DNA of 33,068 nt from Candidatus Cloacimonadota bacterium (GCA_023421135.1 JAEZUG010000055.1:1-33068); one strand, 5' to 3'; counted from the stretch's first letter, positions 7,695 through 14,661 are shown. Translations and numbers: made by a program. Notes: generated from the sequence alone by a model not told the origin.

Positions 7695-8396
7695 ATGGAC
7701 ACTAAGGAACTATGGTCAACGGCAAAGGAGCTGGTGGGTGAGGAGGAACTCACCCGCCGGCTCCGGCTGTGGATTGGTAACCTGATCCGGGTAGCCAAGC
7801 AGAAGGGGTCAAACAAGGCCGTGGCGGGGCGCTACGATGCAGAGGTGGCCGAGATACTAACTGATCTTAATGAGCGCGCCAAGCGGCGATTTCAAGCGTC
7901 TGAGCCATGCAAGGCAATGGTCATTGCCAGAATCAAGGAAGGTGCTACGGTGCAAGACTTCCAACGGGTTCACATGGTGAAGATTGGCCAGTGGTACGGA
8001 GACCCCAAGGCTGAGAGCTGGATCCGTCCTTCTACCTTATATCGTCCGAGCCACTTTTGGGAGTATCTGGCAGAGTGGGACGGTGGTGAGCAGAAGCAGG
8101 TAGAGCTGCAGCAGAAGCGGGAGCAGTACCGGAAAAAAGCTCCGGCTGGGAACACCGAGCGTAAGGTGGCCATGGCCAAGCTCCAGGAAAAAGCCTGGTT
8201 TGAGTTTGAGAGCTTTGCAGATTTCTGTCGTCACTGCTTTGCAGCTCCTGATGCCAGGGCTTTGGCTGAGTATGAGATGCCGGATACTCTCCGGGAGATG
8301 CGTCTGAAATTCACTATGATGATGGTGCTCAAAAACGAGATCCCTGATTGGGCAGAAGAGCAGTATAAGCTACTGCGGGAGAAGATTAATGGCTGA
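7695..8396 (+). CDS. Phage replication-type protein with conserved C-terminal (Phg_2220_C) domain
   Basis: Residues ~48-125 match the conserved phage C-terminal domain seen in replisome organisers and DnaD-like proteins: EVAEILTDLNERAKRRFQ, IARIKEGATVQDFQRVH, then GQWYGDP and WIRPSTLYRPSHFWEYL. In this gene the domain lies toward the N terminus rather than at the end, and is followed by a basic linker (QQKREQYRKKAPAG) and a helical tail. ATG 7695 is preferred over 7692 because of spacing to GAAGGGG. Such a protein is not expected in classical Mu, which replicates by transposition with host PriA/DnaB loading. Confidence 0.7.
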   Translation: MDTKELWSTAKELVGEEELTRRLRLWIGNLIRVAKQKGSNKAVAGRYDAEVAEILTDLNERAKRRFQASEPCKAMVIARIKEGATVQDFQRVHMVKIGQWYGDPKAESWIRPSTLYRPSHFWEYLAEWDGGEQKQVELQQKREQYRKKAPAGNTERKVAMAKLQEKAWFEFESFADFCRHCFAAPDARALAEYEMPDTLREMRLKFTMMMVLKNEIPDWAEEQYKLLREKING

Positions 8397-8592
8397 TAGA
8401 GAGAAGAATCACGAGTTGTGTGAGCAGTGTGGAAGCGGGATCGGCTTTGGTGGATACCGGTTTGAGGCCGAGGATTATGCTGAGGATCCTCAGACTGAGC
8501 GGGTATTCCGAGTGAGCCTGATGTGCCAGGGGTGCAAGCATGAGAATATCCGGAAGGTGGTATTGAAGCGAGGTGGCAATGTTCAGCAATGA
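8389..8592 (+). CDS. Small zinc-ribbon-like protein
   Basis: 67 residues with two CxxC pairs (CEQCGS at residues 11-16 and CQGCKH near 46-51), a typical zinc-ribbon spacing. It starts inside the end of the preceding gene (ATGGCTGATAG). No family name can be given. Confidence 0.6.
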   Translation: MADREKNHELCEQCGSGIGFGGYRFEAEDYAEDPQTERVFRVSLMCQGCKHENIRKVVLKRGGNVQQ

Positions 8593-8776
8593 GAGAAGCT
8601 ATCGCGTGGATGAGATCGCTGTGGCTCTGGCTGTTTCTAAGCGGACTGTGTACCGCATGGTGAATGACGTTGAAGATCCGCTTCCGGCTGTGCGGCTAAG
8701 GGGGCAGGGATTGAGAGTGGAGGGGAGGGAGCTTCTTCGGTATCTGGAGAGGCACAAGGTGCGGCCAGAGGAATGA
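8579..8776 (+). CDS. AlpA/excisionase-like helix-turn-helix protein
   Basis: About 65 residues with a single MerR/AlpA-like HTH: YRVDEIAVALAVSKRTVYRM, followed by a wing with VRLRGQGLRVEGRELLRYL. Such small proteins act as excisionases or transcription factors. ATG 8579 is the likely start (AGCGAGG upstream); a GTG at 8573 is an alternative. It is the last gene before a strong terminator and just before the late region, so a role as middle/late activator (Mor/C position in Mu) is attractive but unproven, as it does not resemble Mor or C. Confidence 0.7.
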   Translation: MFSNERSYRVDEIAVALAVSKRTVYRMVNDVEDPLPAVRLRGQGLRVEGRELLRYLERHKVRPEE

Positions 8777-8781
8777 ATGAT

Positions 8782-8811
8782 AAGCCCCGGTGATGAGCCG
8801 GGGTTTTTTTT
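8782..8811 (+). terminator. Intrinsic terminator at the end of the early/middle operon
   Basis: GC-only stem CCCCGG (8,785-8,790) / CCGGGG (8,798-8,803) with a 7-base loop TGATGAG, followed by eight T residues (8,804-8,811), 8 bases after the HTH gene stop. It separates the early/middle genes from the terminase genes, implying a new promoter downstream. Confidence 0.92.
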
Positions 8812-8850
8812 ACCACAGAGGACACGGAGAATAGCAGAGAAAAGCAGAGG
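8812..8850. repeat. Interspersed repeat (family B, copy 2)
   Basis: ACCACAGAGGACACGGAGAA and following AGCAGAGA units, directly after the terminator T-run. It matches the copies inside the zinc-finger gene and the large terminase gene. Confidence 0.8.
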
Positions 8851-8857
8851 GGGTAGC

Positions 8858-8893
8858 AAGAAAGTGTGACAGCAGAGGACAGCCGGATTTGAC
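8858..8893 (+). promoter_or_regulatory. 36-bp repeated intergenic element, copy 1 (candidate late promoter/activator site)
   Basis: AAGAAAGTGTGACAGCAG continuing to CCGGATTTGACG. It differs from 14,586-14,621 at only two positions. It lies between the terminator and the small terminase gene. TTGACG at 8,889-8,894 could be a -35 element, but no good -10 follows at 16-18 bases, which would fit an activator-dependent promoter. It could also be just another interspersed repeat. Confidence 0.5.
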
Positions 8894-8922
8894 GGGAATA
8901 TCCTCCCCGGGATTTTTGGCAC

Positions 8923-9372
8923 ATGAGTAACAGCAAGATATTTCGGGAAAAGAAAGACGAAGCTTTTAAGGCCTATATCGGCGGGAAGACCGATCCGAAA
9001 GAGATCGCTCTCCTGGTGGGCTGCTCCCATGTGACTGTCCAGAAATGGATTTATCAGGGCAAATGGGATAAGCTGCAGAGTGAAGATAGAAAGCTGGATA
9101 GGCGGATCGCGGTGGCGAGGCGCAAGGCATTGCTGACGGCACTTGAGGAATATGCCAAGGATCCGAAGAGTACTGCGCTGCAAAGCCTGGTGTCTATCTT
9201 GCGTTCAGAGATGAAGAAGGATGGAGATGCCAAGGAGATCAATGAGTACATCGTGACCTTCCTGGATCAGACGACAGACTTCTTCCTGGAACGAGGTTTG
9301 AACGGACTGCTGAAGGACTTTCAGTCTGTGCTGACCGATCTTGCTGAATACCTGAGAAAGAGAAACTCCTAA
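8923..9372 (+). CDS. Putative phage terminase small subunit
   Basis: 149 residues. An N-terminal HTH (residues ~21-46: DPKEIALLVGCSHVTVQKWI) is followed by YQGKWDKLQ, the hallmark arrangement of TerS/DUF1804-type proteins (HTH then 'G.W'). The remainder is a long helical oligomerisation region. TerS recognises phage DNA for packaging and hands it to the large subunit, encoded 2.4 kb downstream. The upstream ribosome site is weak (TTTTTGGCACATG). The gene is bracketed by two hairpins that are near-perfect inverted copies of each other. Confidence 0.7.
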   Translation: MSNSKIFREKKDEAFKAYIGGKTDPKEIALLVGCSHVTVQKWIYQGKWDKLQSEDRKLDRRIAVARRKALLTALEEYAKDPKSTALQSLVSILRSEMKKDGDAKEINEYIVTFLDQTTDFFLERGLNGLLKDFQSVLTDLAEYLRKRNS

Positions 9373-9406
9373 TGAATATATGTACCTCCACACACCAGAC
9401 CCCTCA

Positions 9407-9433
9407 AGCTCCCCGGCTCATAACCGGGGAGCT
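9407..9433. other. Perfect 10-bp-arm hairpin after the small terminase gene
   Basis: AGCTCCCCGG (9,407-9,416), loop CTCATAA, CCGGGGAGCT (9,424-9,433). No T-run follows on either strand. Its 19-base core is the reverse complement of the terminator core at 8,785-8,803 except for one loop base. It could attenuate transcription or be a protein-binding site. Confidence 0.8.
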
Positions 9434-9501
9434 ATCCCTTATGAGGCCAAAGCGACAGGATGAGGGTTCTACTCTGCCAGTGGAACTGAAGGATGGTAAA
9501 A

Positions 9502-9786
9502 ATGGATGAAATGTTGGTGAAGATACTGTTTGTCTTGTTAGGGCTTTATTCCGGAGTTATGAGTTGGCTTTTCAAGATGAATTGGAATGATGTACAAGCT
9601 CTGAAGAAAGAGGTATCCTCATTGAAGTCCGAGACCCTGGAGAGCATTAGATCATTGATAGATGAGCGGTTCGACAGGTTCGAAGAACGGGTGAATGAAA
9701 AGATTGAGGGTGGATTCACCAAGCTGGAGTGTACTTGGATGAATGACGGCCGCATAAGCCCCAAGAAACAGAAGAAGGACGCATGA
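9502..9786 (+). CDS. Small single-span membrane protein with coiled coil
   Basis: 94 residues from ATG 9502, chosen because GAAGG at 9,488-9,492 is 9 bases upstream (ATG 9493 is too close). One N-terminal membrane helix (VKILFVLLGLYSGVMSWLF) is followed by a heptad-rich coiled coil (LKKEVSSLKSETLESIRSL, DERFDRFEERVNEKI) and a Lys-rich tail. The layout resembles Mu-like DUF2730-type or spanin-like proteins. The stop overlaps the next start. Confidence 0.6.
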   Translation: MDEMLVKILFVLLGLYSGVMSWLFKMNWNDVQALKKEVSSLKSETLESIRSLIDERFDRFEERVNEKIEGGFTKLECTWMNDGRISPKKQKKDA

Positions 9787-10082
9787 AGGCTAAAACAATC
9801 CAGGCATTTGCAGGTGACAGCATAATGCTGCAGGTAGCGGTTTATGATGATCGGAATCAGGCTTTTGACCTGGTGGATAACAAGATCCAGACGGCACGAT
9901 TTGAGGTTATAGGTGCAGATATCGCAGAGGATGGAGTGATGATCTCTAACACGGTACATTTCATGGTTGGTGCGGAGAAAACAAAAGCAGGCAGCTTTCC
10001 ATATCGTGTAGTTTTGCTTGGAGATGGCCTCAAATTTACAGTGGCATACGGCACGCTAAACGTAATGAGGGTATCTGAATGA
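9783..10082 (+). CDS. Hypothetical beta-rich phage protein
   Basis: 99 residues, predicted mostly beta (IMLQVAVYDDRNQAFDL, FMVGAEKTKAGSFPYRVVLL). The pattern resembles the small Ig-like N-terminal fold of phage upper baseplate (BppU-type) or tail-attached proteins, but this is a weak resemblance. It is coupled by 4-base overlaps to both neighbours, so it belongs to the secreted-protein module between the two terminase genes. Confidence 0.55.
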   Translation: MKAKTIQAFAGDSIMLQVAVYDDRNQAFDLVDNKIQTARFEVIGADIAEDGVMISNTVHFMVGAEKTKAGSFPYRVVLLGDGLKFTVAYGTLNVMRVSE

Positions 10083-10333
10083 TTGGATTGCGTGGTGAGG
10101 CTGGTGTGAGAATCAATAGCAGCGCAGGGATTTACTTGCGGGGGGTTGCTTTGAATGCTGGTCAGGTAAATGTTCAAAGTGACGGATTAGACATCAGGGT
10201 AGCCCAGGAGAGCGGGTACATCATCGCGGACGCGAGCGGCGTGGTGGGATTTAATCCGCTGAATCCGGGGCAGAGAGATCCCGGTGCCAGGCTGGCGCTG
10301 GATGCGGACGGAAGAATAGGAGACGAACAATGA
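10079..10333 (+). CDS. Hypothetical small phage protein
   Basis: 84 residues, no family recognised. Alternating hydrophobic residues (AGIYLRGVALNAGQVNVQ) suggest beta strands or a beta-helix segment of a fibre-like protein; the C terminus is Gly/Asp-rich. It is coupled to both neighbours by overlapping start and stop codons. Confidence 0.5.
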   Translation: MIGLRGEAGVRINSSAGIYLRGVALNAGQVNVQSDGLDIRVAQESGYIIADASGVVGFNPLNPGQRDPGARLALDADGRIGDEQ

Positions 10334-11262
10334 AGAGACTTATCATCATAACAATCATGATCACGATGCTGTTTGGCATAACAGCAATACAGGCACAGAC
10401 TTACTACAATTTGCGCTATAGCTGGGAGCAGATCGACGATGCTATTGCTGCAGTGCGGGATACGTTTCCGGGGCTGATCGCGAGTAAGCTCGATGCAGAT
10501 GTCAGCCACATTGAACTGGAGTCTAATCCTGGCGTTCCTACCCTCGTCAATCTTTCGGTCAACGATGCTCCGCTGGACTCTGACCATGGCTATATCTTTG
10601 CAGTGGACTCACTTTCTGTACTGCGTTTGCAAGCTCATACCACTGATGGATATGACACTGATTCCTACAGCGTCACAATAGGCCCCTCCGAGCCGGATCC
10701 TGATTATACCCTCACCGTCTCAGGCCCCGCGATTGCAAGCCGCTGGGACGTTGCCGGGGCTGATTTTGCAGAGTACGTTGAGTCATCCTCCCCTATCCCT
10801 CTTGGCGTTTCCGTAGTTTTTGACAAAAATGGACTTATCCGCCCTGCCAAGGAAGGAGAGCTTCCTTTCGGCATCACCTCCGCCGGAGCTGGATTTGTTG
10901 GCAATTCCGGACGCCCTTCCTCGCCTTTTCTTACTAATGCACTGGGAGATACACTTACCCAGGACGTTCAATATATCTGGGTGGAACGCACGCTTAGTAT
11001 TCCAAGCCGGGGAACACGCCTTTCTCTCGTACCACTGGAGCGGGTGGCTGATCCGCCTAAAGATGCGGCGATCATCACTCGCACAGAACCTATCCGAAAC
11101 CCGGATTACGGCCAGGCGTACATTCCTCACAGGCATAATCCAGCTATGATCCTGGTGGGCCTGATTGGCCAAATCCCGCTACGGAAAGGCCAGCCTACAC
11201 ATCCTAACTGGTTCTTCATTAAAACGCTTGACCGGGATACAGACCTATGGCTCGTAAAGTAA
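10330..11262 (+). CDS. Secreted protein with Peptidase_G2/IMC autoproteolytic-type domain
   Basis: Residues 1-22 form a typical signal peptide (IIITIMITMLFGITAIQA, cleavage near AQ-TYY). The C-terminal half from ~130 resembles the intramolecular chaperone (Peptidase G2, IMC) domain of phage tail spikes: VAGADFAEYVES (141-152), then LGVSVVFDKNGLIRPAKEG, PFGITSAGAGFVGNSG. That domain helps spike trimers fold and then cleaves itself. A signal peptide on such a protein is unusual for a phage. Base composition is richer in C and T than in the flanking purine-rich genes, which points to separate acquisition. AGGAGA precedes ATG 10330. Confidence 0.65.
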   Translation: MKRLIIITIMITMLFGITAIQAQTYYNLRYSWEQIDDAIAAVRDTFPGLIASKLDADVSHIELESNPGVPTLVNLSVNDAPLDSDHGYIFAVDSLSVLRLQAHTTDGYDTDSYSVTIGPSEPDPDYTLTVSGPAIASRWDVAGADFAEYVESSSPIPLGVSVVFDKNGLIRPAKEGELPFGITSAGAGFVGNSGRPSSPFLTNALGDTLTQDVQYIWVERTLSIPSRGTRLSLVPLERVADPPKDAAIITRTEPIRNPDYGQAYIPHRHNPAMILVGLIGQIPLRKGQPTHPNWFFIKTLDRDTDLWLVK

Positions 11263-11822
11263 GACTACACTTAACAATTCCCTGGGTGATCTGCGCTATT
11301 ATCGCGCTTAGCTTGTCTGGGGCAATTATCCGGATCAATCCCGCTGCGACTTCTGCTCTATCTCTGACCAGAGAGGGCACACCTATTCTAGCTCGCCCTC
11401 CTTTTCCTGCGCCTAAAAACGTGCAGATAGTCCGCTGGCCAGACGACACTCATTCTACCCACGTACGCATCACATGGGATCCAGTGCCTGGAGCAACGTC
11501 ATATCAGGTTTATACTGCCATAGCTGTTCCAGACAGCTCCAAGTACATTGCGGTTGTTGAGCCTCGATTCATTCCGGATGGTAGCATAGTATGGGGATAC
11601 AAACACAGTAAACATCCAATATTTGGTGACGTGATGTTCTTTCGTCCAGAACAACAATCCGCTCCGATGCAAGCCTGGTCTTACGGCGGGCCGGGCTCCG
11701 GTACAGTGGCTTTGTTTTCAGCGTTTACGCCTGATACTTTGGGAGTTTATGACGGCTGCTCTTTTGTCCGTCCTTTGGCGGGAGAAAGAGACAGATTTTT
11801 TTATGTAAGGGCTTTGAGATAA
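11247..11822 (+). CDS. Membrane-anchored or secreted protein with fibronectin III-like domain
   Basis: 191 residues. An N-terminal hydrophobic stretch (IPWVICAIIALSLSGAII) acts as signal anchor. Residues ~53-100 look like a fibronectin type III strand set (PAPKNVQIVRW, VRITWDPVPGATSYQVY). The remaining part is aromatic and Gly-rich and ends FFYVRAL. It shares the C/T-rich composition of the preceding gene and overlaps it by 16 bases, so the pair probably travelled together. Role unknown; surface display or a host-range or exclusion function are possible. Confidence 0.55.
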   Translation: MARKVRLHLTIPWVICAIIALSLSGAIIRINPAATSALSLTREGTPILARPPFPAPKNVQIVRWPDDTHSTHVRITWDPVPGATSYQVYTAIAVPDSSKYIAVVEPRFIPDGSIVWGYKHSKHPIFGDVMFFRPEQQSAPMQAWSYGGPGSGTVALFSAFTPDTLGVYDGCSFVRPLAGERDRFFYVRALR

Positions 11823-13438
11823 TGGCTAAATTTATCCAGCGGCAACAGAAGGCGTTGGCTGAGATTGCTGCGAAGACGCCGCATCTTCGGCCGTTTTCTG
11901 ATGATAATCCGGCTGCTAGGGCGGAGCGGATCGCACGGGTGCAGGGTGAAGGCTGGGAGGCGTTTAGCTATTTCTGTGTGGCTTATTTTCCGCATGTGTT
12001 TGGGAAGCCGTTTTGTGCTATTCACCAGGAGATGTTTCAGGAGACTGAGTATGCCAGCGGGGTGATTGGCATTACAGGATTCCGCGGGCTGGGCAAAACG
12101 GTTCTCATGGGGGTGGTATATCCTATCTGGTGTGTAATACGAGGTGAACGCTATGTGATCCATACTGCTGCAGATGTAGATCTGGCCGAGGAGCGCACAG
12201 CCTTCACTTTGCACGAGCTACAGAATAACCGGAGGCTGCTGTCTGATTGGCCAGAGCTGGAACCGATGGACGTGGACAAGGCTGACTTCTACCTGAAGAA
12301 CAAAGCACGAATCAGAGCGAGAAGCATCAAGCAGAGTCATCGTGGAACGATCAATCCCAGGACTGCCAAGCGTCCTGGACTGATTGTTTGTGATGATATC
12401 GATAAAGAAGAGAACATGGGATCTCAGACTATCGGCAAGCGGAAGATGGACAAGATCACCCAGGAGCTGGCGGGGGCTTTGGACCCCAGTGAGCCGGGCA
12501 AGGTGATTTGGCTGGGGAATCTGGTGCATCCGAACTATGCGATCTGCCAGTTCCAGGAGATGATTATCGGGGAGCTGAAGGCAGAGGGACTAACCACAGA
12601 GGGCACAGAGAAAAGCAGAGAAAAGCAGAGAGAGCGTCAGGATGGCACCCCCACACTGGAGATGAACCTGGATACCGCTAAGGTATTGAAGACCTCACAA
12701 CGGGCACTTTTACGCTATTCATTGGAAGATGCAGAGGGCATGAGCACCTGGCCGGAGCAATATCCGGATGAGCAGCTTCCCGAGCTGAGGAAGAGATATG
12801 GCTTCAGTGGGTATCAGAGGGAAATGTTAGGACAGCCTGTAATCGAAGGCAACATATTTAAGAATGACTGGTTTAAGCGGTACAAGAGCCTTCCAGATCC
12901 CAGCAAGGTGAAGCGTGTATGGTTATACGCTGATCCTGCCTGGGGAGAGAAGGGCTGTTATAAAGCCGTCATTTCCATTGGCTATGACGGCAGCCGCTTT
13001 TATGTGATCAACGTCTGGATACGTCAGACGGAAAATACGAAGTTCTTCAGATACTACTATGATGCCTACCTGGAGCTGGATCGGACGTACCGGGTGAAGA
13101 TGCGAGCAGCATGTGAGACTACTTTTGGCCAGGCTCGAATTCTGACAGATTTTGACCGGTGGGCTACGGATAACCATCTGCCACCCATCAGCCACAGGAT
13201 TAAAAGGATCGACAACAAGGAGAACAAGAACCTGCGGATAGAACGGACTGAGACGCCTATTGAGACGGCCAAGGTGCTGTTTCCGGAGGGACAGGATATG
13301 CCTACGCTGGTGAGCCAGTTCTGTACCTATCCTGATGGATATGTGGACGGGCCGGACGCCTTGGCCGGGTGTTTGGAGCGGTTCAACGAGTATGATGTGG
13401 GGCGGAACCGGGTACGGGTGCGGAGGATGCAGTGGTGA
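11822..13438 (+). CDS. terL: Terminase large subunit (ATPase-nuclease)
   Basis: Motor and nuclease that packages phage DNA. ATPase: Walker A GFRGLGKT (86-93), Walker B LIVCDD (187-192), coupling motif WLGNLVH (230-236). Nuclease: D371 (LYADPAWG), E432 (ACETTFG) and the terminal DGPDALAGCLERF (509-521) supply the acidic metal-binding residues. Length 538 is normal. An in-frame B-family repeat plus part of a C-family repeat adds residues about 257-279 (TTEGTEKSREKQRERQDG) in the linker between ATPase and nuclease, a place likely to tolerate it. Starts in the TAATGG overlap with the preceding gene. Confidence 0.95.
   Translation: MAKFIQRQQKALAEIAAKTPHLRPFSDDNPAARAERIARVQGEGWEAFSYFCVAYFPHVFGKPFCAIHQEMFQETEYASGVIGITGFRGLGKTVLMGVVYPIWCVIRGERYVIHTAADVDLAEERTAFTLHELQNNRRLLSDWPELEPMDVDKADFYLKNKARIRARSIKQSHRGTINPRTAKRPGLIVCDDIDKEENMGSQTIGKRKMDKITQELAGALDPSEPGKVIWLGNLVHPNYAICQFQEMIIGELKAEGLTTEGTEKSREKQRERQDGTPTLEMNLDTAKVLKTSQRALLRYSLEDAEGMSTWPEQYPDEQLPELRKRYGFSGYQREMLGQPVIEGNIFKNDWFKRYKSLPDPSKVKRVWLYADPAWGEKGCYKAVISIGYDGSRFYVINVWIRQTENTKFFRYYYDAYLELDRTYRVKMRAACETTFGQARILTDFDRWATDNHLPPISHRIKRIDNKENKNLRIERTETPIETAKVLFPEGQDMPTLVSQFCTYPDGYVDGPDALAGCLERFNEYDVGRNRVRVRRMQW
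12592..12644. repeat. Interspersed repeat (family B, copy 3, with partial family C) inside terL
   Basis: ACCACAGAGGGCACAGAGAA with two AAAGCAGAG units (12,592-12,631), joined directly to AGCGTCAGGATG (12,633-12,644), the left part of the C palindrome. Read in frame by the large terminase gene. Confidence 0.8.
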
Positions 13439-13485
13439 ACACAGTGATCCGAGGGATATGGTGTCGCTGCGCGACAGTTATTAGA

Positions 13486-13560
13486 GTGGATTCCTGCCTT
13501 CCCACCCCAACAGCCAACAAGTTGTCTGTCGGGGGCCCCGGTCGCTGGAATGACGGGAAA
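13486..13560. repeat. Interspersed palindromic repeat, long form (family A, copy 4)
   Basis: TTCCTGCC opens the unit and the closing arm reads CGCTGGAATGACGGG. The insert has a hairpin-like core (CCCCAACAG ... CTGTCGGGG) in the place of the CCCCAACAAA/TTTGTTGGGG hairpin of copy 1. It lies in the 159-base gap between terL and the MuF-like gene, together with the C-family palindrome. Confidence 0.75.
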
Positions 13561-13577
13561 AGCGTCAGGATGACGCT
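13561..13577. repeat. Interspersed palindrome (family C, copy 2)
   Basis: AGCGTCAGGATGACGCT, identical to 6,634-6,650, directly joined to the A-family repeat and followed by TCTACTATG, 20 bases before the MuF-like start. Confidence 0.8.
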
Positions 13578-13597
13578 TCTACTATGGGGCGGTGGTG

Positions 13598-14476
13598 ATG
13601 GACTATTTTGACCGGATGATGTTGGAGTATTACCGGGTGCTGAATAATGCCTGGAAGCGTGAGATTAAGGATGCTGCCAGGCTGGCTGTTCAGATGATCA
13701 GTGATATGCCCAGGAGTGAACGGGTGGATCGGCGCAAGGTTGATGATCTGGTGGACGTGATTAATCAAAATTTGGGCAATGACTTCATGATGTCTGTTGC
13801 TGCAGAGACTAAATTATACGTGGAGCGAAGCTTGCGTATTGGTCTTCAGGACGTTAAAACTCAGGCATCGGCGCGGATCAGCATTGGACTGTGGGGCATT
13901 GAAGATCAGAAGCTATCCGGCATTATCCAGAATCAAAATCTGTTTTGGTTGGGAAACCACTTCGGTGCTGACATAAGCCAGGACTTTCGGGAGACACTGG
14001 GTAAGGCCATAGAGCAGGGATACACTAAAGACATGCTGGCTAATGTGCTACGCGATAAATTTGCTGACCTGGGCGAGAAATCTACGCATTACTGGCAGGG
14101 GTTAGCGGAGCATACCGCGCTGAGAGTGCGGGAGTTTGGGCGTTTGAACGGGTACCAGAAGGCCGGTGCCAAAGGTTACAGGTTAGTCAATCCGATGGAC
14201 TCCAGAACGAGTGAGATCTGCTGGGCGCTGGTGAGCCAGAACAAGATATATCCGCTGGATGAGGCTATAGAAGTGCGTGATAATCTAATGGATATAGATG
14301 TGAACGCAGAGGGTCTGGATGAGGCTCGTGAGCGGATCAAGGCCGCAGCTCCATGGGTGACCGAGAGCCAGATTGAGCGGGATGCAGAGGGTAACCCAAT
14401 TGGGGTTAGAGGATCTCATACTCCGTTCCCGCCGTTTCACTGGAAATGCAGGACACAGACGGAGATAGTGCTTTGA
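13598..14476 (+). CDS. MuF-like (SPP1 gp7) minor head morphogenesis protein
   Basis: Minor capsid protein associated with the portal, needed for head assembly or DNA ejection in the Mu gpF/SPP1 gp7 family. The diagnostic C-terminal region is present: AEHTALRVREFGRLNGYQ, then YRLVNPMDSRTSEICWAL, and a terminal PPFHWKCRT. The two cysteine/histidine-bearing motifs match the conserved 'D.RTS..C' and 'HP.CRC'-type positions. The first ATG (13598) follows GGGGCGGTGGTG; two GTG codons (13592, 13595) are alternatives. It directly follows terL; the portal, which normally lies between these genes, is found 2.8 kb downstream. Confidence 0.85.
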   Translation: MDYFDRMMLEYYRVLNNAWKREIKDAARLAVQMISDMPRSERVDRRKVDDLVDVINQNLGNDFMMSVAAETKLYVERSLRIGLQDVKTQASARISIGLWGIEDQKLSGIIQNQNLFWLGNHFGADISQDFRETLGKAIEQGYTKDMLANVLRDKFADLGEKSTHYWQGLAEHTALRVREFGRLNGYQKAGAKGYRLVNPMDSRTSEICWALVSQNKIYPLDEAIEVRDNLMDIDVNAEGLDEARERIKAAAPWVTESQIERDAEGNPIGVRGSHTPFPPFHWKCRTQTEIVL

Positions 14477-14478
14477 AG

Positions 14479-14506
14479 TTAATGGTTAATGGGTTAATGG
14501 TTAATG
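14479..14506 (+). repeat. TTAATGG short tandem repeat
   Basis: Four near-tandem copies of GTTAATG(G) directly after the MuF-like stop. No function evident. Confidence 0.7.
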
Positions 14507-14537
14507 CTGCGCTGCGGTCGCTTTTGGACACGCTACC

Positions 14538-14583
14538 GGATAGAACGCTGATGACGCTGATGATTATGATCTACGCGGAATGA
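14538..14583. repeat. Degenerate interspersed repeat (family D, copy 2)
   Basis: GATAGAACGCTGATGACGCT and the following bases up to ACGCGGAATGA resemble the 'gatgacgcggatg' repeat family and the copy at 7,638-7,676. Confidence 0.5.
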
Positions 14584-14585
14584 AA

Positions 14586-14621
14586 AGAAAGTGTGACAGC
14601 AGACGACAGCCGGGTTTGACG
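14586..14621 (+). promoter_or_regulatory. 36-bp repeated intergenic element, copy 2 (candidate late promoter/activator site)
   Basis: Near identical to 8,858-8,893 (differences at two positions). It ends 40 bases before the lysozyme start. TTGACG (14,616-14,621) could be a -35 box with a weak TATGTG 16 bases later. Position before the lysozyme recalls the Plys late promoter of Mu, but the sequence is unrelated as far as I can see. Confidence 0.5.
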
Positions 14622-14661
14622 AATGAGGTGAATTGGCTATGTGGTACGGAGTGAGGTTTAT

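Noticed and set aside
8573..8580. Adjacent C/Mor-like late activator in the HTH gene
   Set aside because: The protein is half the length of Mor/C and its HTH is of AlpA/MerR form, so the name Mor or C cannot be given; only its position is suggestive.
9441..9509. 22-codon frame (MRPKRQDEGST...) before the membrane protein gene
   Set aside because: It has no ribosome site and reads through a degenerate copy of the C-family repeat, so it is probably not a gene.
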